Source: Melastoma dodecandrum (Eukaryota > Streptophyta > Magnoliopsida > Myrtales > Melastomataceae). From it: a DNA stretch of 64,000 nucleotides. The stretch's first letter is position 1; each line of letters opens with the position of its first letter. Position numbers and translations under genes: made by a program. Location: the NCBI GenBank assembly GCA_029817715.1, contig JARUPY010000373.1, positions 1 through 64,000 of the forward strand, written 5' to 3'. Positions 51,187 to 60,545 of the stretch are shown piece by piece. The notes under the pieces are model-generated. The model was given only the letters and a program-made list of their open reading frames with translations. It did not search any database and was not told where the DNA came from.

Positions 51187-52159
51187 TCAGCGTCGAGCGC
51201 TGGGCAGGCAGCCGAGCGCCGCCAAGGTGGTGTGCACGGCAACTTCGAGCGGCGTGTGCGGCTCGGCGCCGAGGGTCGCCACCAGGCGCGCGTTGTCGAG
51301 CCGCACGGGCTCGCGCCAGAGATGACGCATCTCCTTGATCTCGCGGAAGAACGGCACGACAGGCGCGGCCAAGGTCACGAGCGGCCAGGGAAAGGCGCGC
51401 CGCTTGACCGGGTGGCCGACGGCGGTCCTCGATGGCCGCCCGCATCCGCGTGCCGTCGGCGTCCCAGTGCCCGTCCATCCCGAAGCTGGCGCAGGGCTCG
51501 AGCCGGTCTTCCGCCTCGAGCAGGCGCACCATCGTCTCGGCGACGTCGGGCAGGTAGGCCCATTGATGACCGACGCCGGGCTTGCCCGGATCGAGGACGG
51601 CGCGCGGCGGCCGGCCCGGCTTGACCAGCCCCTGCGAGAACCAGTTGTTGCCGGCCCGCGCGCCGAAAAAGTCGCCGCATCGCACGATCAGGCTGCGTAC
51701 GCCCTCGACGGCGGCGGCCTCGAGCCGGCGCTCCATTTCCGCTCTGATCGCGCCCTTGCGCGTCGTCGGATTTTGCGGCGCGCCGTCGCGTATCAGCGGG
51801 AAGACGTTGGGGCCGTAGACGTAGACGTTCCCCGGCAGGGCGATCCGCGCGCCGCTCGCCTTGGCGGCGGCGATCGTGCTGTCCAGCATGGGGAGCACCA
51901 GTGCCTCCCACTTCTTGTAGCCGGGCGGATTGACGCCGTGGACGATGACGGATGTTCCCTCTGCCGCCGCCACAACGTCCGTCGCGCGCATGGCGTCGCC
52001 AGCGATCCACGCAGGCGACGGACCGCCGCCCCAGCGTCGTGCAGCCACGGAGGGATCGCGCGCCAGCGCCTTCACCGCCCAGCCGCGCCGCAGCAGGGAC
52101 GCGGCCACCTCGCCTCCGATGCCGCCCGTTGCTCCGAGAACCAACGCCGTACCTGTCAT
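51187..52159 (-). CDS. NAD(P)-dependent epimerase/dehydratase family protein
   Basis: About 323 residues. MTGTALVLGATGGIGGEVAA has the GATGGIG dinucleotide motif; ARDPSVAARRWGGGPSPAWI, SVIVHGVNPPGYKKWEALVL, RIALPGNVYVYGPNVFPLIR (YGP in place of the YxxxK of classical SDRs), GVRSLIVRCGDFFGARAGNN and HQWAYLPDVAETMVRLLEAE follow. A break near 51420 leads to VTLAAPVVPFFREIKEMRHL and LEVAVHTTLAALGCLPSARR. Extended-SDR fold; substrate unknown. It is divergent from a LysR gene with an 85-base gap, the usual arrangement of a regulator and its target. Confidence 0.86.
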
Positions 52160-52244
52160 GGTCGCCTCCTTGATCACCGCGATCTTGCCGGCGGCGGCGA
52201 TAAAAGAAATTGTCTAAAAACGTCGATTGGCTCATCGTAAAGCG

Positions 52245-53135
52245 ATGAACCTGGATCGGCTCGACTGGGAGTATCTGCGTGCGTTTCGCGCCGTGCTCGC
52301 CGAGGGCAGCCTTCTGGGCGCTGCCCGGGTGATGCAGGTGACGCAGCCGACTGTCCGGCGACGGCTCGACGGGCTCGAGCAGGCGCTCGGTGTCGCTCTC
52401 TTCACCCGCTCGACAACCGGTCTTGCGCCGACCGACGCCGCGCGCGACCTCGGCGCGCACGTCGAGGCTATAGCGCATGCCGCCGCGGCCTTCGCCCGGA
52501 CGGCGGCCGCGGACGCGGGGGCGCCACGCGGCACCGTGCGGATCAGCGCCAGCGACGTGATCGGCGTCGAGGTGCTGCCGCCGATCCTCGCCGCCCTGCG
52601 GGAGGCGCATCCAATGCTCACTGTCGAGCTCAACCTCAGCAATCGCATGGAGGACCTGTCGCGGCAGGAGGCGGACGTCGCTGTGCGCATGACGCCGCCG
52701 ACGCAGGCCGCCCTCGTCGTGCGCCGCGTCGGGTCGATCCGCCTGGGGCTCTTCGCCCATGCCCGGCTCGTTGCGCGATACGGACGCCCGGACACGCTCG
52801 CGGCTCTCGACGCCTATCCTTTGGTGGGGCCCGATCGCGCCAGCGGCGACCTGCGCCTGTTTCCGGCCCTCGCCGAGCGGCGGCCCAGGTTCGCGTTTCG
52901 CGTCGACAGCCACCTCGCTCACCTCGCGGCGATCCGCGCCGGCGTGGGCGGCGGCATCTGCCAGGTCGCCCTCGGGCGCCGCGATCCCGACCTCGTGCAT
53001 CTCCTGCCGGATGAGATCGTCCTCGGCATGGAGACCTCCATCGTGATGCACGAGGATCTGCGTCGCGCGGCCCGGGTCCGCGCGGCCTTCGACCACCTTG
53101 CGCGCGGGCTCGCGGCTTACGCGAGCGAGCAATGA
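52245..53135 (+). CDS. LysR-family transcriptional regulator
   Basis: 296 residues from ATG 52245. N-terminal helix-turn-helix WEYLRAFRAVLAEGSLLGAA, RVMQVTQPTVRRRLDGLEQA, LGVALFTRSTTGLAPTDAAR; effector domain GTVRISASDVIGVEVLPPIL, LNLSNRMEDLSRQEADVAVR, HLAAIRAGVGGGICQVALGR. Intact and of normal length. It probably controls the divergent epimerase gene: the intergenic 52160-52244 is AT-rich and contains a T-N11-A-like region (AAATTGTCTAAAAACGTCGA), but no clear dyad could be fixed. Confidence 0.93.
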   Translation: MNLDRLDWEYLRAFRAVLAEGSLLGAARVMQVTQPTVRRRLDGLEQALGVALFTRSTTGLAPTDAARDLGAHVEAIAHAAAAFARTAAADAGAPRGTVRISASDVIGVEVLPPILAALREAHPMLTVELNLSNRMEDLSRQEADVAVRMTPPTQAALVVRRVGSIRLGLFAHARLVARYGRPDTLAALDAYPLVGPDRASGDLRLFPALAERRPRFAFRVDSHLAHLAAIRAGVGGGICQVALGRRDPDLVHLLPDEIVLGMETSIVMHEDLRRAARVRAAFDHLARGLAAYASEQ

Positions 53136-53139
53136 GCCT

Positions 53140-54219
53140 TCAGCGAATCAGGTCGATCTGCGCGAGGCTCTTCAACCACGTGCTCGATGGCAGGCCGACC
53201 AGATGGGCGGCCGCGAGGCGCTCGAAGCTCGCCGCGTCGCGCGAGATCGCCCATTCGAGGAAGTCGCGGAGCGCCGCCGCCTTCGTCGCGTCGCCCTGGT
53301 TCGTGGCGACCACCGCATACTCGTAGTTGACGAGCGGGTAGCAGCCGGTCCCCGGCGCATCGACCTGCGTGAGCCGCATGTCCGCCGGCATCCGCAACGT
53401 CAGCGAGGCGGCCGCGGCGGCGAGGGTGCGCACCTCCGGCAGCACGAACTCATCCGAGCGGCTGCGCATCGCCGCGAGCCCGAGCTTCGCGCGCACCAAA
53501 TCATCGACGAAGGGGAAGCTCGCGTAGCCGATGGCATAGGGCGTCTGCGCGAGAGCCTCGATCATGGCGTCGTTGCTTTCGGCCTGGCGCCCCCCGTCGA
53601 TCACCGCCCAGGCGATGCTGGTCCGCAGGCCTGGGCTGTCGCTCCACGCGCCTTCCGGCGTGTCGGCGCCGTACTCGCGCTCTGTCCCGGAGGCGGTCAG
53701 GTATTGGGCGACGAGCGATGTCTCGCTTGCGTTTCGTGCGAGTCGGATCGGGACGATGACGTGATGCGGCAGCACGAGATCGGGGTTGATCTCGGCGACC
53801 GCCTTGTCGTCCCAGTAATGGACGCCGCCATCGTAGATCGCGGCGAGCGTCGGCCCATCGAGCTTCAGCGGTCCTTTCAGCCCGGGCAGGTGATACGCGA
53901 TCGCCACCGCCGAGGTCGCCAGCGCGACGTCGACGAAACCGGGATGCGCCTCCACCTCCTCTTCGGTGAGAAACGCGTCCGACGTTCCGATCTGCGCGGT
54001 ACCGGCGAACACGTCGAGGGTCCCGTGGCGCGAGTCTGTCGTCGCGGTCGTGACGGTAACGTCGGGATGACTTTCGGCATAGGCGCGCGTCCATTCCCGG
54101 AACAGCGGCGCCATCAGCGCCGAGCCGCTTGCCTTCAGGGTGATACCGGCGGCCGATGCCGGACCCAGGCAGCCCAGCAGGAGCACCGTGAGAGCGATCA
54201 CCGTCGCGCGTCGCGTCAT
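53140..54219 (-). CDS. PstS-like phosphate-binding periplasmic protein
   Basis: 359 residues, intact, with a Sec signal peptide (VIALTVLLLGCLGPASAAGI). SGSALMAPLFREWTRAYAES, GTAQIGTSDAFLTEEEVEAH, AVAIAYHLPGLKGPLKLDGP, LAAIYDGGVHYWDDKAVAEI, PIRLARNASETSLVAQYLTA and YPLVNYEYAVVATNQGDATK match the PBP-like/PstS family of phosphate ABC transporters. No pstC, pstA, pstB or phoU lies near, so it is an orphan binding protein that may serve a transporter encoded elsewhere or act as a sensor. Convergent with the LysR gene (4-base gap). Confidence 0.88.
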   Translation of the reverse strand: MTRRATVIALTVLLLGCLGPASAAGITLKASGSALMAPLFREWTRAYAESHPDVTVTTATTDSRHGTLDVFAGTAQIGTSDAFLTEEEVEAHPGFVDVALATSAVAIAYHLPGLKGPLKLDGPTLAAIYDGGVHYWDDKAVAEINPDLVLPHHVIVPIRLARNASETSLVAQYLTASGTEREYGADTPEGAWSDSPGLRTSIAWAVIDGGRQAESNDAMIEALAQTPYAIGYASFPFVDDLVRAKLGLAAMRSRSDEFVLPEVRTLAAAAASLTLRMPADMRLTQVDAPGTGCYPLVNYEYAVVATNQGDATKAAALRDFLEWAISRDAASFERLAAAHLVGLPSSTWLKSLAQIDLIR

Positions 54220-54398
54220 GCTCGTCCTTGTCCGGCCTCGTCGCTCATCTTTCGATGATTACTTGGGCCGCGCGCCGCATGGGAGGTCGAATCTTCCCGC
54301 AAAATCTAGCCGCGATTGCTTCCGGTCCCGACTATCGACCGGATTGACCCCGGGCGGTCCGGCGCTGTTGGCTCGCGCACCGACGGCGGAGACTGCGC

Positions 54399-54617
54399 AT
54401 GCCGACTTTCAGATTGCGGGCGACCAAGCTGCAGGAGGACGGTTCGCCGGGCATGCCCGGCCTCGACCACGGCATCAATGCCGCCGGCCGCGACGAGGCG
54501 ATCGCCGAGGTCAAGGAGACCTACACGCTCGACCAGCTGATGAATGGGACCGACTTCGCCTGGCTCGTCGATCCGACCGGCGCGACGGTCTGGCGGCTGA
54601 AGTTCGAGGAGTCGTAG
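54399..54617 (+). CDS. small hypothetical protein coupled to DUF3806 paralogue 2
   Basis: 72 residues: MPTFRLRATKLQEDGSPGMP, GLDHGINAAGRDEAIAEVKE, TYTLDQLMNGTDFAWLVDPT, GATVWRLKFEES. Its stop TAG is followed immediately by the ATG of the DUF3806 gene (54618), so the two are almost certainly co-translated. No family recognised; a compact alpha/beta protein without signal peptide. The 179-base gap upstream (54220-54398) is shared with the divergent PstS gene and shows no clear motif. Confidence 0.62.
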   Translation: MPTFRLRATKLQEDGSPGMPGLDHGINAAGRDEAIAEVKETYTLDQLMNGTDFAWLVDPTGATVWRLKFEES

Positions 54618-55025
54618 ATGTCGGCCGCCCCGCTCACGGCGGAGGAGCACGACGCGCTCGAGTCCGGCCTCAACCTCGCCGCGGCGATGGCCGGCGGCAC
54701 GCGTCCGTTGTCGGCGGCGCAGGTGCAGGAGCTCTACGACAGCTTCCGCGGCAAGGAGGCGGTGGCGGAGGCGGCCGGCGCGGTCGGGCTCGCCTTCGGC
54801 GAGCTGGTCCTGTCGCACGGCCCGTTCGAATGGCTGCGCAAGACCGACGACCACGGCGTCGAGACATGCATCGGCATGAAGGGGTTCGACCTGTTCTGCT
54901 ACCCGATCAGCATGATCGAGAAGCGGCTCGGCGGCGACGAGGCGGTCGAGATCGAGATGCTCGCCCGCCAGACCGTGCTCGAGATGAAGAAGCTCGCCGA
55001 GGCGGGCGGTTGCGCGCCACGCTGA
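54618..55025 (+). CDS. DUF3806-like protein (paralogue 2)
   Basis: 135 residues: [100 protein letters not shown], ending EMKKLAEAGGCAPR. Aligns with paralogue 1 at 50638 along most of its length (LSAxxVQxLxDxxxG, GLAFGEL, PFEW, PISMI). Unknown function. Directly after the 72-residue gene and 150 bases before rpsU. Confidence 0.75.
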   Translation: MSAAPLTAEEHDALESGLNLAAAMAGGTRPLSAAQVQELYDSFRGKEAVAEAAGAVGLAFGELVLSHGPFEWLRKTDDHGVETCIGMKGFDLFCYPISMIEKRLGGDEAVEIEMLARQTVLEMKKLAEAGGCAPR

Positions 55026-55175
55026 CCTCCATTCGTCTGCGGCTCCGCTTCTGGACAAGACGGGGCGGCTCTGGTACCTCCGACGAGACGGTGACAGGTG
55101 CGCGTCGGCGCTCCGGGTCGCCTTTTCCATTTTGGCGACTGTCGTCCTGGATGTGGACGCAAGAAGGATTGATGC

Positions 55176-55415
55176 GTGCAGGTTCTCGTTCGTGACAACA
55201 ATGTCGACCAGGCGCTGAAGGCGCTCAAGAAGAAGATGCAGCGTGAAGGCGTTTTTCGCGAGATGAAGCTACGCCGCCATTACGAGAAGCCGTCCGAGCG
55301 CCGCGCCCGTGAGGCGGCCGAGGCCGTGCGCCGCGCCCGCAAGCTCGAGCGCAAGAAGATGCAGCGCGAAGGTTTGCTGCCGATGAAGCCGAAGCCGGTC
55401 GCCGGCGCCCGCTGA
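55176..55415 (+). CDS. rpsU: 30S ribosomal protein S21
   Basis: 79 residues, intact: [60 protein letters not shown]. Starts with GTG at 55176, with AGAAGGA (55162-55168) eight bases upstream; an out-of-frame ATG at 55172 overlaps. S21 binds near the anti-Shine-Dalgarno region of 16S rRNA. The basic C-terminus is the length usual in alphaproteobacteria. Confidence 0.96.
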   Translation: MQVLVRDNNVDQALKALKKKMQREGVFREMKLRRHYEKPSERRAREAAEAVRRARKLERKKMQREGLLPMKPKPVAGAR

Positions 55416-55424
55416 GCGCGTCGG

Positions 55425-55450
55425 CCGCGGACCTTCCGCGTTCACCCTTT
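55425..55450 (+). terminator. weak hairpin after rpsU
   Basis: CCGCGGA-cct-TCCGCG followed by TTCACCCTTTCT, ten bases after the S21 stop. The T tract is broken, so it is a weak candidate terminator. Confidence 0.33.
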
Positions 55451-55569
55451 CTAAAGGGCTCGCCGGTAAGACCGGGTTAAGCATAAGCCCGCGTCCCATT
55501 CTTGCCGGATTGGTCTTGCCATAAACGCGGGCTGCAGCCTGTCGGCGAGGCCGAGAAGGACGACGGGAC

Positions 55570-56466
55570 ATGACCGCATCGCCAGTGACTTGGCCAGTGA
55601 TCCACGCCGCGCGCGCCCATTCCGCCGCGCGCCGCGCCTCGCTCGTCCTCGCTCTCATGGCCGGCCCGCTGGCGCTCGCCGGATGCGGCTCGACCGGCGG
55701 CGGGGTCTCCGGAATCCCCGGCACCGGCGTCGCCGAGATCGCCAACGAATCGCCGCAGGCGGCCTCCGCCAACATCGCCTCGCTCACCGACGTCGTCGAT
55801 CGCAACCCCCAGAGCGTCGAGGCCCTGACGACGCGCGGTGTCGCCTACGCACGCATCGGCCAATTCGACAATGCGATCGGCGACTTCAGCCATGCGATCC
55901 AGCTCGATCCCAACAATGCCGCCGCACTCACGGACCGCGCCCTCGCCTATCGGCAGATCGCCCGTAACGAGGAGGCGATGGCCGACTTCAACCGGGCAAT
56001 CGCCGCCAACGCCAACCACATGCCGGCATACCTCGGCCGCGCCAATCTGGAGCGCGTCCAGGGCCAGCTCGACCGCGCCAAGACCGATCTCGACACGGCG
56101 ATCCGGCTGAACCCGGAGAGCGCGCAGGCCTTCCACGCCCGGGGCCTGATCTTCCAGCGCGAAGGCAACCAGACCGCGGCGATCACCGATTTCGACAACG
56201 CGATCGACCGCGATCCCTTCAACGGCGCGCCCTATCAGGCGCGCGGGGAAAGCCTGCTTGCGATCAACAAGCCCGACAAGGCCATCGAGGACTTCAACGC
56301 CGCGCTCAACGTCAACAACAAGAACGGCAGCGCGTGGGCCGGTCTCGGCCTCGCCTACGAGAAGGAAGGCGACCGCGCCAAGGCGGCCGAGAACTATCAG
56401 CGCGCGCTGAGCCTCGATCCCGACAATCCCGTCGCCAAGGGCGGCCAGCAGCGCCTCGGCGCCTGA
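55570..56466 (+). CDS. TPR-repeat lipoprotein
   Basis: 298 residues, intact. Signal and lipobox LALMAGPLALAGCGSTGGG (LAGC, Cys near residue 39) precede five or six tetratricopeptide repeats: ALTTRGVAYARIGQFDNAIG, AALTDRALAYRQIARNEEAM, AYLGRANLERVQGQLDRAKT, AFHARGLIFQREGNQTAAIT, PYQARGESLLAINKPDKAIE and AWAGLGLAYEKEGDRAKAAE. Resembles NlpI-like or Tad-type TPR lipoproteins of alphaproteobacteria. Likely periplasmic, held in a membrane. Exact role unknown; no pilus or cell-wall gene lies beside it. Confidence 0.89.
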   Translation: MTASPVTWPVIHAARAHSAARRASLVLALMAGPLALAGCGSTGGGVSGIPGTGVAEIANESPQAASANIASLTDVVDRNPQSVEALTTRGVAYARIGQFDNAIGDFSHAIQLDPNNAAALTDRALAYRQIARNEEAMADFNRAIAANANHMPAYLGRANLERVQGQLDRAKTDLDTAIRLNPESAQAFHARGLIFQREGNQTAAITDFDNAIDRDPFNGAPYQARGESLLAINKPDKAIEDFNAALNVNNKNGSAWAGLGLAYEKEGDRAKAAENYQRALSLDPDNPVAKGGQQRLGA

Positions 56467-56692
56467 CGGCACTATCTGCCGCCGTTCCGGTGCGGCGAAG
56501 CCGAACCTGAAAGTGATGCTCCTGTCTGATTGGCGGGGGCACACCGATCCCGAATACACAGTCGCTGTGCTTCGCCTGGTCCCAGAGCGAAGGCGGAAGG
56601 CGTTGGTCGATGCCGGCCGAAAGCCGCCCGCTGCTCAGGCGGACAGCACCGAGCCCGTCCTCCTAACGACCCATCACGTCCCTGTATCATGA

Positions 56693-56710
56693 CGTCAATC
56701 TGGATTGACA
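56693..56710. promoter_or_regulatory. PpsR/CrtJ-like operator upstream of bchH
   Basis: CGTCAATCTGGATTGACA: on the minus strand TGTCA-N8-TGACG, one mismatch from the PpsR/CrtJ consensus TGT-N12-ACA (TGTCA-N8-TGACA). The inner 16 bases GTCAATC-TG-GATTGAC are a perfect dyad. It is 72 bases before the bchH ATG, where this repressor of photosynthesis genes usually binds. The rest of the 56467-56781 gap (315 bases) shows no gene or other motif. Confidence 0.6.
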
Positions 56711-56781
56711 CTCGTCCGAGGGGTGCATAGCCTCGCTCTGGGTTCCCATGCCCGCCGCATCGGACGAAGAGCGCCTTGGCG

Positions 56782-59700
56782 ATGTTAAAGACCCCGTCGG
56801 CCACCAACGCGACGCCGATCCGTATCGTCATCGTCGGCATGGACACGCACTTCGCCGGCGCGCTCGACAAGGCGCGCGCCGAGCTGAAGCGCGAGATGCC
56901 GGGCCTGGTGCTGTCGCTGCACGCCGCCTCCGAATGGAACAGCGACCCCGACGCGCTCGACCAGTGCCGCGCCGACATCGCCAAGGGCGACATCGTGATC
57001 GCCGGCATGCTGTTCATGGAGGATCATTTCGCGCCGATCCTCGCCGATCTCGAGGCGCGGCGGGACGCGTGCGACGCCATGGTCTGCGCGCTCTCGGCCA
57101 AGGAGGTGGTGCGCCTCACCCGCATCGGCCGCTTCAAGATGGACGGCACCGGCGGCGGCGCCATCTCCCTGCTGAAGAAGCTGCGCGGCGCCAAGAAGCC
57201 CGGTGCCGAGGGCGGCGCGCGGCAGATGGCGATGCTGCGCAAGCTGCCGCGCATCCTGCGGCTGATCCCCGGCACCGCGCAGGACGTGCGCGCCTATTTC
57301 CTGACGCTGCAATATTGGCTCGGCGGCTCGCAGCAGAACCTCGCCAACATGGTCCGCCTGCTGGTGTCGCGCTATGCCGAGGGACCGCGCCGGAACCTGC
57401 GCGAGGTCGTGAAGGCCGCGCCGCCGATCGATTATCCCGACGTCGGCATCTACCATCCGCGCATGAAGGGCCGCGTCGGCGAGAAGCTCGAGGCGATGCC
57501 GAAGCTGGCCGGGCCGGCCGCCGGCACGGTCGGCGTCCTGGTGATGCGCTCGTACCTCCTGGCCAACAACACCGCGCATTACGACGGCGTCATCGCGGCG
57601 CTCGAGGCGAAGGGGCTGCGGCCGATCCCCGCCTTCTCCGCCGGTCTCGATGCGCGCCCCGCGGTCGAGCGCTTCTTCATGAAGGACGGCGAGCCGAGCG
57701 TCGACGCGGTGGTCTCGCTCACCGGCTTCTCGCTCGTCGGCGGTCCCGCCTACAACGACGCCAAGGCGGCGGAGGACATGCTCGCCCGCCTCGACGTGCC
57801 CTTCCTCGCCGCGCACCCCAGCGAGTTTCAGACGCTGGAGCAATGGGGCGCCTCCGACCGCGGCCTGATGCCGGTCGAAGCGACGATCATGGTCGCGATC
57901 CCCGAACTCGACGGCGGCACCGGCCCGATGGTGTTCGGGGGCCGCTCGGATTCGGCCGGCGGCACCTGCACCGGCTGCTCGCGCGCCTGCTCGTTCCCGA
58001 TGGACGGCGCGAGGGCGATGCACTCCTGCCCCGATCGCGCGGACATGCTGGCCGCCCGCGTCGCCAAGCTGGTGGCGCTGCGCAAGGCGGCGAAGGCCGA
58101 GCGGCGCGTCGGCATCGTGCTGTTCAACTTCCCGCCCAACGCCGGCAACGTCGGGACCGCCGCCTATCTCGCGGTGTTCGAATCGCTGTGGCGCACGCTG
58201 CTGGCGCTGAAGCAGGACGGCTATCACGTCGATCTGCCGCGCGACGTCGACGACCTGCGCGAGCGCATCGTCACCGGGAACGCCGCGACGCACGGCGCCA
58301 CGGCCAACGTGCACGCGCGCATCCCGGTCGACGACCACGTGCGGCGCGAGCCGCACCTGCGCGAGATCGAGGCGCAATGGGGCGCGGCGCCGGGTCGCGC
58401 GCAGACCGACGGGCGAAAGCCTCTTCGTGCTCGGCGAGAGCTTCGGCAACGTCTTCGTCGGCCTGCAGCCGCCGTTCGGCTACGAAGGCGATCCGATGCG
58501 CCTGCTGTTCGAGCACGGCTTCGCGCCGACGCATGCCTTCAGCGCCTTCTACCGCTGGCTGCGCGAGGATTTCGGCGCGCACGCGGTGCTGCATTTCGGC
58601 ACGCACGGCGCGCTGGAGTTCATGCCGGGCAAGCAGGCCGGCCTCACCGGCGCCGACTGGCCGGACCGGCTGATCGGCGACCTGCCGAACGTCAACCTGT
58701 ATGCGTCCAACAACCCGTCCGAGGGCATGATCGCCAAGCGGCGGGCGTCGGCGACGCTGATCTCCTATCTGACGCCGCCGGTGGCGCATGCCGGGCTGTA
58801 TCGCGGTCTGTTGGATCTCAAAGCGTCCATCGAGAGCTGGCGGGCGCTGCCGCCCGAGGCCGAGGCGCAGCGGGGCGAGCTGGCGGCGATGATCCAGGCG
58901 CAGGCCGCGGCGATCGAAGCTGGCCGCGCCGGGAGCCCGCTTGGACCGCCGACGAGGCCGAGGCGCGCGTCGTCAAGCTGACCGCCGACCTGCTCGAGCT
59001 GGAATACACGCTGATCCCGCACGGGCTGCACGAGGTCGGCGCGGCGCCGCCGGCGGCAGAGCGCGCCGAGCAACTGATGGCGGTGGCCGAGGCCTCGCAC
59101 GGCCTGCGGGTGGCGCGCGCGGCGATGGATGCGCTCGTCGCCGGCGAGCCGGTCGCCGACGCGATCTCGCTCGCGGGGCTCGAGCCGGACGCCGCCACCA
59201 ACGCGATCTTCGTCGCGTTGAAGGAGATCGACGTGCTGCTCGCGCAGGATCACGAGATCCCGGCGATCCTGCGCGCGCTCGACGGCCGCTTCATCCGCCC
59301 GACGCCTTCCGGCGACCTGCTGCGTACGCCCGCCATCCTGCCGACCGGCCGCAACCTGCACGGCTTCGACCCGTTCAAGCTGCCCTCGGCCTACGCCTGC
59401 CAAGACGGCGCCCGCCAGGCCGAGCGCCTGCTCGCCCGCCACGCGGAGGACAGCAACGGCTTGCCCGAGACCATCGCGCTGGTGCTGTGGGGCACCGACA
59501 ATCTGAAGACCGAAGGCGCGCCGATCGCTCAGGCGCTGGCGCTGATCGGCGCACGGCCGCGCTTCGATTCGTTCGGCCGCCTCGCCGGCGCCGCGCTCAT
59601 TCCGCTCGCCGAGATGACGCGGCCGCGCATCGACGTCGTGATCACGCTGTCGGGCATCTTCCGCGACCTGCTGCCGTTGCAAACGAAGCTGCTGGCGGAA

Positions 59701-60543
59701 GCCTGCTATCAGGCCGCCAACGCCGACGAGCCCGAGGACATGAACTTCGTGCGCAAGCACGCGCTCGCCTACCAGACGCAGCATGGCTGCGACATGGAGA
59801 CCGCCGCGCTGCGGGTGTTCGGCAATGCCGACGGGGCCTATGGCGCCAACGTCAACCAGATGGTCGGCTCCGGCGTGTGGAACGACGAGGACGAGCTGGC
59901 CGAGGCCTTCACCACCCGCAAGGGCTTCGCCTATGGGCGCGCCGGACGACCGATGAAGCAGGGCAAGCTGCTCGACAGCGTGCTCTCCAACGTCGACCTG
60001 GCCTACCAGAACCTCGACAGCATCGAACTCGGCGTCACCACGGTCGACCATTACTTCGATACGCTCGGCGGCATCACCCGCGCCGTTCGCCGCGCCAAGG
60101 GCGGTGCGGCGCAACCCGTCTATATCGGCGACCAGACCCGCGGCGACGGCACCGTGCGCACGCTGGCCGAACAGGTCGCGCTGGAGACGCGCACGCGCGC
60201 GCTCAATCCGAAATGGTACGAGGCGCTGCTGGCGCACGGCTACGAGGGCGTGCGCCAGATCGAGGCGCATGTCACCAACACGCTCGGCTGGTCGGCGACG
60301 ACCGGCCAGGTCGCGCCCTGGGTCTACCAGCACCTCACCGAAACCTACATTCTCGATCCGGCAATGCGCGAACGTTTGGCGACCCTCAACCCGACCGCGG
60401 CGGCCAAGATCGCCGGCCGGCTGATCGAGGCGCACGAGCGCAATTACTGGCAGCCGGACGACGCCACCCTGGAAGCGCTACGCCGCGCCGGCGAGGATCT
60501 CGAGGACCGGCTCGAAGGGGTGAGCCCGGAGATGGCGGCGTGA
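56782..60543 (+). CDS. bchH: magnesium chelatase subunit H
   Basis: About 1253 residues, normal for BchH. Inserts Mg2+ into protoporphyrin IX with BchI and BchD, the first step committed to bacteriochlorophyll. [20 protein letters not shown] at the N-terminus, [60 protein letters not shown]; a break near 58418 and a compensating one near 58930 enclose [20 protein letters not shown] and [20 protein letters not shown]; then [40 protein letters not shown] and [20 protein letters not shown]. Distinguished from CobN by these BchH-specific blocks. ATG 56782 chosen over a TTG six bases upstream. First gene of bchH-bchG-bchP. Confidence 0.96.
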   Translation: MLKTPSATNATPIRIVIVGMDTHFAGALDKARAELKREMPGLVLSLHAASEWNSDPDALDQCRADIAKGDIVIAGMLFMEDHFAPILADLEARRDACDAMVCALSAKEVVRLTRIGRFKMDGTGGGAISLLKKLRGAKKPGAEGGARQMAMLRKLPRILRLIPGTAQDVRAYFLTLQYWLGGSQQNLANMVRLLVSRYAEGPRRNLREVVKAAPPIDYPDVGIYHPRMKGRVGEKLEAMPKLAGPAAGTVGVLVMRSYLLANNTAHYDGVIAALEAKGLRPIPAFSAGLDARPAVERFFMKDGEPSVDAVVSLTGFSLVGGPAYNDAKAAEDMLARLDVPFLAAHPSEFQTLEQWGASDRGLMPVEATIMVAIPELDGGTGPMVFGGRSDSAGGTCTGCSRACSFPMDGARAMHSCPDRADMLAARVAKLVALRKAAKAERRVGIVLFNFPPNAGNVGTAAYLAVFESLWRTLLALKQDGYHVDLPRDVDDLRERIVTGNAATHGATANVHARIPVDDHVRREPHLREIEAQWGAAPGRAQTDGRKPLRARRELRQRLRRPAAAVRLRRRSDAPAVRARLRADACLQRLLPLAARGFRRARGAAFRHARRAGVHAGQAGRPHRRRLAGPADRRPAERQPVCVQQPVRGHDRQAAGVGDADLLSDAAGGACRAVSRSVGSQSVHRELAGAAARGRGAAGRAGGDDPGAGRGDRSWPRREPAWTADEAEARVVKLTADLLELEYTLIPHGLHEVGAAPPAAERAEQLMAVAEASHGLRVARAAMDALVAGEPVADAISLAGLEPDAATNAIFVALKEIDVLLAQDHEIPAILRALDGRFIRPTPSGDLLRTPAILPTGRNLHGFDPFKLPSAYACQDGARQAERLLARHAEDSNGLPETIALVLWGTDNLKTEGAPIAQALALIGARPRFDSFGRLAGAALIPLAEMTRPRIDVVITLSGIFRDLLPLQTKLLAEACYQAANADEPEDMNFVRKHALAYQTQHGCDMETAALRVFGNADGAYGANVNQMVGSGVWNDEDELAEAFTTRKGFAYGRAGRPMKQGKLLDSVLSNVDLAYQNLDSIELGVTTVDHYFDTLGGITRAVRRAKGGAAQPVYIGDQTRGDGTVRTLAEQVALETRTRALNPKWYEALLAHGYEGVRQIEAHVTNTLGWSATTGQVAPWVYQHLTETYILDPAMRERLATLNPTAAAKIAGRLIEAHERNYWQPDDATLEALRRAGEDLEDRLEGVSPEMAA

Positions 60544-60545
60544 CG

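Noticed and set aside
56472..57017. Minus-strand open frame before bchH
   Set aside because: It overlaps the operator and the 5' end of bchH, has no family and an Arg/Ser-rich shadow composition.
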